From positions 4,823,501-4,887,500 of the forward strand of contig NZ_CP119422.1 of assembly GCF_030506285.1 (NCBI RefSeq): a stretch of 64,000 bases of DNA. The letters are read 5' to 3'. Made by a program: the position numbers and the translations under genes. Below are positions 25,339 through 33,200 of the stretch, piece after piece. The stretch comes from Catalinimonas niigatensis. Its GTDB lineage: Bacteria > Bacteroidota > Bacteroidia > Cytophagales > Cyclobacteriaceae. The stretch's first letter is position 1, and each line of letters begins with the position of its first letter. Below the pieces are notes generated by a model. The model saw only the letters and a list, made by a program, of their open reading frames with translations. It had not been told where the DNA came from and did not search any database.

Positions 25339-26586
25339 ATGCATCTCATTTTTTTTGATACACCCGTTATAAGAGATAATCTAAAGCCATTTACGTTTAC
25401 CCGACCTATGGCAGAAATCCGTGTGGGCATCCTTACCATAGCAGAGAAATGGAGGAAACGCTTGGAACTACACGCCCAGGAGCATGCTTACATTACTGAA
25501 ACTTATCTGCAAAAAAAATATCCATTCAATATTGCTGATGATAACTTGCTGATCAACGCCAGTGTCTGCCCGGATATTTCTGTGCAGAAAGCAGTTACCC
25601 AGCTTGCATCAGGACATATACTAAAGCAGGGTAATCTGATTATTGCAGCGCGTATCTCGGCTGATGCGCTGAGGGCTTTAGATAATCACTATGCTTTATC
25701 CTTTCTGCAAGTACATGAGCAGTTGATGAACAGAGTGGCCGCTTATCCCTCTGTGCAGTACACTGAGTCTTTGACCCTGATTACTCAGCCCTGGCATATT
25801 TTTCTACAGAATGGGGAGCAAATCAAAGTAGATTTTGACCTGCTTACTCAAAATAGAAAATCTGCTGCAATCGCTGACCCTTATACAATCGTGTACGGAA
25901 ACCCACAGAATATCTTTATTGAAGAAGGTGTCTCTGTCAGGGCATCTATTCTCAATGCTGAAACAGGACCCATTTATCTGGGCAAAAACGCAACCATCCA
26001 TGAAAACGCTGTCATCAAAGGCCCCTTTGCTATGCTGGAAGGAGCGCATGTCAATATCGGGAGCAAGATCAGAGAAGCTACAACCATTGGACCTCATTCC
26101 AAGTTGGGAGGAGAGGTAAAGAACGTAGTGGTATTTGGTAATAGCAACAAAGGACATGAGGGCTTTCTGGGTAATTCAGTGATAGGAGAGTGGTGCAATT
26201 TTGGTGCAGATACCAATGCCTCTAATCTAAAGAATAATTATAAGCATGTCAGCATGTGGAATTACGGCACGCATCGCTATGAAGACACAGGAGAGCTCTT
26301 TTGCGGACTGATGATGGGCGATCACAGCAAATGTGGGATCAATACCATGTTTAATACAGGCACGGTAGTCGGCGTATTTGCCAATATTTTTGGTACCGGA
26401 TATCCAGAGAAATTTATTCCCAGTTTTAGCTGGGGCGGAATTGGAGAAAGTAGCATTTATCAGATAGAAAAAGCTTTAGAAGTGGCACATCATGTACTCC
26501 AGAGGCGTGGTCTACAGCTTTCAGAAGCTGAAGTTGATATACTCAAACATATTTATGAGTATCGTAGTAGTGAGCTTGAAAAATAA
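25339..26586 (+). CDS. GlmU-like putative sugar nucleotidyltransferase
   Basis: 415 residues. The N-terminal part (to ~190) is a diverged nucleotidyltransferase with F-T-F-T-R-P-M-A-E-I-R-V-G-I-L-T-I-A-E-K-W, the Bacteroidota variant of the pyrophosphorylase start. Residues ~200-390 are left-handed beta-helix hexapeptide repeats (for example I-Y-L-G-K-N-A-T-I-H-E-N-A-V-I-K-G). It lies just upstream of glmS. Family proteins of this kind are annotated as GlmU-related and may make UDP-GlcNAc or a related sugar nucleotide. The classical G-x-G-T-x-M loop is not evident, so the activity remains open. Confidence 0.85.
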   Translation: MHLIFFDTPVIRDNLKPFTFTRPMAEIRVGILTIAEKWRKRLELHAQEHAYITETYLQKKYPFNIADDNLLINASVCPDISVQKAVTQLASGHILKQGNLIIAARISADALRALDNHYALSFLQVHEQLMNRVAAYPSVQYTESLTLITQPWHIFLQNGEQIKVDFDLLTQNRKSAAIADPYTIVYGNPQNIFIEEGVSVRASILNAETGPIYLGKNATIHENAVIKGPFAMLEGAHVNIGSKIREATTIGPHSKLGGEVKNVVVFGNSNKGHEGFLGNSVIGEWCNFGADTNASNLKNNYKHVSMWNYGTHRYEDTGELFCGLMMGDHSKCGINTMFNTGTVVGVFANIFGTGYPEKFIPSFSWGGIGESSIYQIEKALEVAHHVLQRRGLQLSEAEVDILKHIYEYRSSELEK

Positions 26587-26816
26587 ACATAAAGTTAATT
26601 TTACTCATTTGTAATTTATTCTACTCTTTTTAAATAATTGCTAACAAAACGCTGATCAAATTCACTTTTATATATCAAAAGCAGTCGTCAAAATTGAGAT
26701 TCATATTATTATTATACTCTTTATAGCTTTAGTTAAAATATCTTAAATTTTCTCGCATTGCTTTTGTAGAATACGTATTGTTCATTAAGTATAAATTACT
26801 ATAAATTTTTTAGAAT

Positions 26817-28664
26817 ATGTGTGGAATTGTCGCTTATATCGGTCATCGTCAGGCGCATGAAGTAGTGATCAAAGGCCTCAAACGTCTTGAATATCGTGGA
26901 TACGATAGTGCAGGTATAGCTTTGGCAAACGGAAGCTTAAGTGTGTACAAAAAGAAAGGTAAAGTTTCCGAGCTTGAAGATCACTTAAAGAATGAGCTAA
27001 CTCCTGAGCAGCTTCATAGCCATATAGGCATGGGGCATACTCGCTGGGCTACCCATGGTGTGCCTAATGATGTAAATGCTCACCCGCATTATTCTGGTAA
27101 TAGTAAACTGGCTATCATCCACAACGGGATTATAGAAAACTACGATGCGTTGAAAAAAGAGCTTCTTCAAAAAGGTCATCAGTTCAAAAGTGAAACAGAT
27201 ACCGAAGTATTGGTACACTTTATAGAAGATGTGAAGCAGCATAATGGCTTTACTTTAGAAGAGGCTGTAAGGATTGCACTTAAGCGTGTGGTAGGTGCCT
27301 ACGCCATTGTAGTGATGTCAGAAGACCATCCCGGTACGCTCATCGCTGCACGCAAAGGCAGTCCGCTGGTGCTTGGTTTGGGTAAAGAAGAATTTTTCTT
27401 TGCTTCGGACGCCACCCCGATTGTGGAATATGCCAATGATGTGGTTTATCTCAATGACGATGAAGTTTGTGTAGTACAGGATGGACAGTTCCATATCAAA
27501 GATCTCAATGACGTACCAACCGATCCTTATATTCATACCATTGACATTGAGCTGGAAGCCATAGAGAAGGGTGGATATGATTCTTTTATGCTAAAAGAAA
27601 TTCATGAGCAGCCTAAATCCATCAGCGACTGCATGCGGGGTCGTCTTAATGCGGAGACGGGTACCTTGATGATGGGCGGTATTCGTGAGCATATTGATGA
27701 TTTGGTGAATGCCAAGCGTATCGTTATTGTAGCCTGTGGTACTTCCTGGCATGCCGGATTGGTGGCCGAATATATTTTAGAAGATTTATGCCGCATTCCG
27801 GTAGAGGTGGAATATGCTTCGGAATTCCGTTATCGTAATCCTGTCATTCATCCCGGAGATGTGGTTATCGCTATTTCACAGTCGGGTGAAACAGCAGATA
27901 CCCTGGCAGCGGTAGAATTGGCTAAAAGTAAGGGCGCTATAGTATTGGGAGTATGCAATGCCGTAGGATCTTCAATTGCCAGGGCTTCGCATGCAGGTTC
28001 TTACACCCATGCCGGTCCGGAAATTGGGGTAGCCAGTACCAAAGCTTTTACTGCGCAACTTACCGTACTAACCATGTTTGCCTTGCTGATTGGCAAAAGT
28101 AAAGGCACTTTGAGCGAAGAAGTTTATAGAAATTTGATCAAAGAATTGAGCCTGATTCCTCAAAAGGTAGAAAAAGCGCTTCAACTTAACGAACAGGTAG
28201 AATATATTTCTCAGATATACAAAGATGCTAAAAATGCAATTTATCTGGGACGCGGCCATAATTTCCCGGTGGCGCTTGAGGGCGCGTTAAAGCTAAAGGA
28301 GATTTCCTACATCCATGCAGAGGGCTATCCTGCTGCAGAAATGAAACATGGTCCTATCGCATTGATAGATGAAGAGATGCCGGTGGTTTTTATTGCTACA
28401 CAGGATGGCTCCTATGAAAAAGTGGTATCCAACATACAGGAAGTAAAGGCAAGAAAAGGCCAGGTCATCGCCATTGTTACTGAAGGCGACACGCAAATTG
28501 CTGAGATGGCAGATCATATATTGGAGGTTCCTAAAGCAGATCAGCAATTGATGCCCCTTATTTCTGTTATTCCTCTACAATTACTTTCTTACCATATTGC
28601 AGTATTGAGAGGATGTAACGTAGACCAACCCAGAAACTTAGCCAAATCTGTAACAGTTGAGTAG
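26817..28664 (+). CDS. glmS: Glutamine--fructose-6-phosphate aminotransferase (isomerizing)
   Basis: 615 residues, the full family length. It starts M-C-G-I-V-A-Y-I-G, Cys2 being the glutaminase nucleophile. The class II amidotransferase domain (~2-220) holds H-T-R-W-A-T-H-G and H-N-G-I-I-E-N-Y. Two SIS domains follow (~290-420 and ~460-590), with A-C-G-T-S-W-H-A-G and S-Q-S-G-E-T-A-D-T. The C-terminus R-N-L-A-K-S-V-T-V-E is characteristic. It makes glucosamine-6-P for peptidoglycan and LPS. The 230-base leader (26587-26816) was checked; no glmS-ribozyme-like motif was noticed. Confidence 0.97.
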   Translation: MCGIVAYIGHRQAHEVVIKGLKRLEYRGYDSAGIALANGSLSVYKKKGKVSELEDHLKNELTPEQLHSHIGMGHTRWATHGVPNDVNAHPHYSGNSKLAIIHNGIIENYDALKKELLQKGHQFKSETDTEVLVHFIEDVKQHNGFTLEEAVRIALKRVVGAYAIVVMSEDHPGTLIAARKGSPLVLGLGKEEFFFASDATPIVEYANDVVYLNDDEVCVVQDGQFHIKDLNDVPTDPYIHTIDIELEAIEKGGYDSFMLKEIHEQPKSISDCMRGRLNAETGTLMMGGIREHIDDLVNAKRIVIVACGTSWHAGLVAEYILEDLCRIPVEVEYASEFRYRNPVIHPGDVVIAISQSGETADTLAAVELAKSKGAIVLGVCNAVGSSIARASHAGSYTHAGPEIGVASTKAFTAQLTVLTMFALLIGKSKGTLSEEVYRNLIKELSLIPQKVEKALQLNEQVEYISQIYKDAKNAIYLGRGHNFPVALEGALKLKEISYIHAEGYPAAEMKHGPIALIDEEMPVVFIATQDGSYEKVVSNIQEVKARKGQVIAIVTEGDTQIAEMADHILEVPKADQQLMPLISVIPLQLLSYHIAVLRGCNVDQPRNLAKSVTVE

Positions 28665-28718
28665 TAAATAATTAAAGTATAAATTCTGTGTATCTTGTGA
28701 AGAAAGTCTGAACAACTC

Positions 28719-28757
28719 AAAAGCCTGGTGATGAATCAGGCTTTTGGCGTTTTTTAT
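28719..28757 (+). terminator. Rho-independent terminator after glmS
   Basis: Arms AAAAGCCTG (28719-28727) and CAGGCTTTT (28737-28745) are followed after GGCG by six T. Confidence 0.75.
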
Positions 28758-29251
28758 ATAGAAGGGAAAAAAAGAAACATAAGGTTAGTATATTCAAACC
28801 AGTAATATCAAGCCATAGAACCCATATGTTTTTATCATTGCGGCTTTTCCTCATCTCTGTGATATAATAAGTACTACTCATACAAGCCTATGCCACTTAA
28901 CGCTAAAGTCAAGAGTAGTAGATACAAAAAAGGTGCCGCTGGAATCTTTTGAATTTATATACGGATAGCCATTAGTTTTTGTAAATCTAAAATCTATAAG
29001 TTGGCTTTTTAATAGTTTTAAAACATGTCTTCTATGTTACTAAAAATAAATACCCGATGCATGTGGTTCTTTCATGCTATCTAAAAACTTTATTCTATAC
29101 ATCTTCGTTGTAAACAGTTATAAAACATATGGTTGTGGCTATTCATATCATTACATGGAGCTATTTTTTACAGACCATACAGCTTACGGAAGGTATTGAT
29201 TCCTTCTTCATTAGAGAAGCTTAATTTTTACTTACTTTTTATTTTTTAGCT
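28758..29251. other. Gene-free intergenic region
   Basis: About 490 AT-rich bases between the glmS terminator and the 72-residue protein gene. Short frames on both strands were inspected and none looks coding; no repeat or RNA fold stands out. Confidence 0.4.
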
Positions 29252-29470
29252 ATGGCAGAAATTCATGTCGAAAGAAAAACCAAGAAACCAATTTGGCCCT
29301 GGGTTCTAATTCTTGTCATCCTCTTGTTAGTCGCATTGGGATGGTGGTTCTTTAGGGATACACCTGTTGATGAGATCCCTGATGAAGTAGAAATCAACTC
29401 AATTGAGCAGACTTCGCCAGACAATGCACTGGTTTATGATGCTAACCACATCTTGTTTTTTAACAGTTAA
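29252..29470 (+). CDS. Small single-pass membrane protein
   Basis: 72 residues. It has a basic N-terminus (E-R-K-T-K-K-P-I-W-P-W), one membrane helix (V-L-I-L-V-I-L-L-L-V-A-L-G-W-W-F-F) and an acidic Ser/Asn-containing tail. The gene precedes the PRC-barrel gene by 33 bases in the same direction, so the two likely share a transcript. Proteins of this shape often accompany PRC-barrel/stress proteins in Bacteroidota; the function is unknown. Confidence 0.7.
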   Translation: MAEIHVERKTKKPIWPWVLILVILLLVALGWWFFRDTPVDEIPDEVEINSIEQTSPDNALVYDANHILFFNS

Positions 29471-29503
29471 GACTTTTAATTTTTTCATCTAAACGTATTC
29501 ATC

Positions 29504-30151
29504 ATGACTGAATCTAATTATCAACTCAGAAAATTAAGTAATCTGAAAGATTATCGGGTTACTAAGGAGGACCCCGACGTTCGGGGATGGTTTGTAGTAG
29601 GAGCAGACAGGCAACGCCTGGGAAAGGTTAATGATCTGATTCTGGACCCTGAAGCGCGCAAGGTTCGTTATCTGGAAGTAAAGCTTGAATCTGAACTATT
29701 GGCTGGTAAAGAAACCCGGCACATTCTGATTCCGATAGGCAAAGCCCGGATAGATCGCGATGATGATATGGTACTGATAGATTCCCTGGACGTAAACAAA
29801 GCTAGATTTTATCCGGTATACAGTGGAGAAGCTATTACCCGTGACTATGAGCATTCTTTAAGAGAAGCGCTGCATGAAGAAACACATCAACATACGCATG
29901 ATACGCATACGCATGCAGAACAAGGAGTACAGGATGAAGAGCCTTTGCACAAAATGCAGAGAGAAAGAGACATAGCCCGATCGGAAAGAGACATCTTGCG
30001 ATCAGAAGTAGAGATGCTGAAGGCCCAGCTAAGAAAAGCCCGTAATGTACTGGACGATAGCTTCTATGATCATGAAAGCTTTGACGAGAGGCAATTTTAT
30101 GAAAACAGAAGCCTACAGCATACCCATCGTGAAGAGTCAAGAAATCTATAG
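29504..30151 (+). CDS. PRC-barrel domain protein with coiled-coil tail
   Basis: 215 residues. The ~15-105 segment is a PRC-barrel: V-R-G-W-F-V-V-G-A-D-R-Q-R-L-G-K-V-N-D-L-I-L-D-P, then R-K-V-R-Y-L-E-V and H-I-L-I-P-I-G-K-A. A His/Thr-rich segment follows (T-H-Q-H-T-H-D-T-H-T-H at ~128-138) that could bind metal, and then a charged coiled coil to the end. Single PRC-barrels of this photosystem-H-like type occur in non-photosynthetic bacteria as stress-related proteins. It probably forms an operon with the small membrane protein upstream and ends at a terminator. Confidence 0.82.
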   Translation: MTESNYQLRKLSNLKDYRVTKEDPDVRGWFVVGADRQRLGKVNDLILDPEARKVRYLEVKLESELLAGKETRHILIPIGKARIDRDDDMVLIDSLDVNKARFYPVYSGEAITRDYEHSLREALHEETHQHTHDTHTHAEQGVQDEEPLHKMQRERDIARSERDILRSEVEMLKAQLRKARNVLDDSFYDHESFDERQFYENRSLQHTHREESRNL

Positions 30152-30176
30152 GGGTAAATAATGTTTGATAGGATGT

Positions 30177-30207
30177 AAAAAGGCAGTTCGCAACGAACTG
30201 CCTTTTT
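30177..30207. terminator. Terminator between convergent PRC-barrel and macroglobulin genes
   Basis: Perfect arms GGCAGTTCG (30182-30190) and CGAACTGCC (30194-30202) are flanked by A5 and T5, so the hairpin can work in both directions. Confidence 0.85.
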
Positions 30208-30265
30208 GCTTGATCATACTTACAAGAGCATACCCAAGTAACTGAAAGCTAAGGCTTTATAAGAA

Positions 30266-33200
30266 TTAAGGCTCTACTACCTCTATCCATTCTCCTGCCA
30301 TACCAGCATTAATGGTATTGTCATACATGGCTTCACAATAGATAGCAGGTTGATAAAACCGGCCAATATAGCTGGCATTGAGCATCACGCGGAAGGTTTT
30401 ACGCTCTCCGGCTGCCAGATCAAAATAAGTAAATACCCGGTCATCGCGTATATCCTGATACTCAAAGTCAGATTGGCGGTTAAATTGATCCATATCCAGC
30501 AGTCGGGTATTAAGTATCTCCCATCCTGAAGGTATGATATGAGATAAGGCCAACTGTTGAATGCTACCCTCTGTGCCAGGATTATGCACCATTACTTCTG
30601 CTACGAAGTCCGTGCCCTGCTTTAGATCTTCTATATCTATTGCCTCACCATTGACTCCTTTGTATACTACATTCATCTGCAAACCATTTTGCATAGCGGA
30701 TTCATTTCCAAGGGCTGGCTTCCCTCTGAGAATCACTCTGGCGTACAATTCCCCTCCACTCTGATTTACTACTTTCACCTGATGCTCATTCCTTCCATTC
30801 ATCTCAACAGGTCGCTGCACCACAGAAAGCTCTGACTGCAGATTGACAGCAGGCTGCCCATCAATCTCAATGCTGGCATTGATTCCTTCACCCAGTTGCA
30901 TGCCTTCAGCAAATTTGGTAGTTGCCAGGAGCGCATACGCAGTAGTTTGGGTACTCATCCAATTGTCCTCATTGCTCAGCGCAGAAGATAAACGGCGGAA
31001 AAGAGCCAAACCTTTTTCTCTTTGATTCATCAGTGCCAAAGTCTCCAGAATCATTGCTTCATCTCTCAGCGCGGAGCCGTAAGTACCGGCTGTTTCCCGG
31101 TAGTTGTTCACTTCATTACCCAGGCCGGTGATCAAGGTTTCGGCGACATCATTCTGTTCCAGTAGCGCATAGGCTGCAGCAAGCCGCCATTGAGCAGCAA
31201 CTCCCAGATCAGTAAGTTCTCTCATACGGTTCATCGCACCCTGCTCTTCCTGTCCGGCAAGTGCCAGGGTGTATAAGCGATAAGCCTGTATCAGATCCTC
31301 ACGTGTATACTGCTGGCTACGCCCCCATTGGGTAGCTCTTCTTTTCTGGTAACTTATCCAGGATTGTAAAATGCCCGGAGGTACAAAATACCCTTTTTGC
31401 TGGGCCTCCAACAGAAAATGTCCGGCATAGCTGGTACTCCATTCATCTGCATCATTAGAACCTGGCCAGTAGGCAAAGGCTCCTTCGTTGGTGCGGAAAG
31501 CATTGATCCGCTTGATTGCCTGATTGATATGAGCTTCTATGCGTTGTTGTTCCTGCTCAGACAGTTCCTGAACATTGCTCAGATACAATTGCGGAAATGC
31601 AGCCGAAACCGTTTGCTCAATACAGCCATGTGGATAGCTGATAAGGTAAGCAAGCCTCTTACCCAGGTTAAGGGGAGGAATATCCGAAAGTTCTATTACT
31701 GCCTCATTGGTACCTGCCATACCCACCGCCTCAAAGCTGGCTTCCCAGTTCTCTCCTGCGCCCACTAAAGTACTAATGGCAGTGGTGACCGGCGGATTAG
31801 GATTGCGTACATCTATCTCCACATTATAATCTGCCCGGATAGGACCGGCGGCGGCGTTGATTTCTACTTTTCCTATGCCAACCTGTTCTGAAACACTGAG
31901 TCCAAAGTCTACAATACGGTCTCCCGGATTGGCAAAAAACATTTCTTCCGAATTCTTACCCTGGAGGCTAATCAAATCGCTGGTATTGACACTGACCCTC
32001 ACACTTTTGACAGAATTGTCCATCGCAAAAATATCTACCGGTAGCTTGAGTGATTCTCCGGGACTCAGCACCCTTGGCAAGGTTCCCAAAATCATCAGAG
32101 GTTTGCTTACCGGAGTCGTTTGTTCGGCTTGCCCATAAGCACCTTCATAAGCTGCTACCACCATTGTCCGCACTGAGCCTACATAGTTGGGCATACGTAT
32201 GGTATGAATATTTTGCTCATCCTCTTCTAAAAAGAATGGTCCCAGAAACTTCACCACCGGCTGAAAGCGATTGGCACGTCGGCTCCCTTCTCCACGGCCA
32301 GCCTCATCACCACCGATAGCCAGTATCCTCTCTAGTTTGCCTCCGTAGGCGCCTATCACATAATCGTACATATCCCAGGTCTTGACACCCAGGGCCTCAT
32401 GGGCATAGAAGTAATCGTGAGGGGAGGGTGTTTCAAAATTGGTAATATCCAGCAAACCTTCGTCTACCATAGCAATGGTATAAGCCATAGGTTTTTCATT
32501 GGCTTCCGATACTGTGATGATAACTTCACCTTCAGGTTCAATTTTTTCAGGCATGCTAATGACTGGTTCCAGATAGGTATCCGGATCAGTTACTTCCAGT
32601 GGAATTACCCCATACATGCGGATAGGTAAGTCATTGACGGTTTGGGCATGAGGTTGAAGCAGGGACACATGCACATAAATATTGGGCGTCATGTTTTCTT
32701 CAATCTCAAGTTCAAAAGCAGTCTCTCCTTCTTCTTCTAACTCTACCCAGTAAGTTTTTAGCACTTCTGTCCCATCTTCTATACTGACCAGTGCCCTGCC
32801 TTCCCCTTTTGCAGGAATGCTGATTCTGGCTTCTTCGCCCACCTGGTAGCTTGCTTTGTCTGCCGAAAAACTCAGCATGGCTGCGGCCTGAGGCGCATTG
32901 CGTCCATCCCGGCCAGCATATTCCGGCCAATCCAGGTAAACAACTTCTCCAGTACAATGACCTGATTCAGGATCACAGGCACGGAGGTAATAACGCCCCC
33001 AGGCCTCTTCCTCTACGCTAAAGCTCCAGTTGGTTTTTCCACTATTGATGCTGATGGTCTCCTGCAGGACAGGCTCCTGGTACTCATTCCCCACATAATT
33101 GGCGATGTAATTCCCGGACTGTTCCCACCACCAGCGCCAGTCCAGCTTATACAAAGACATTTCCAGCTCACGGCGGTTGAGCAGTTGCCCTCTTTCATCT

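Noticed and set aside
26587-26816. Possible glmS ribozyme in the leader of glmS
   Set aside because: No recognisable ribozyme core was seen, and the family is known mainly from Firmicutes.
28731-28869. Short frame beginning inside the glmS terminator
   Set aside because: It starts in the loop of a terminator hairpin, has poly-Lys and no domain.
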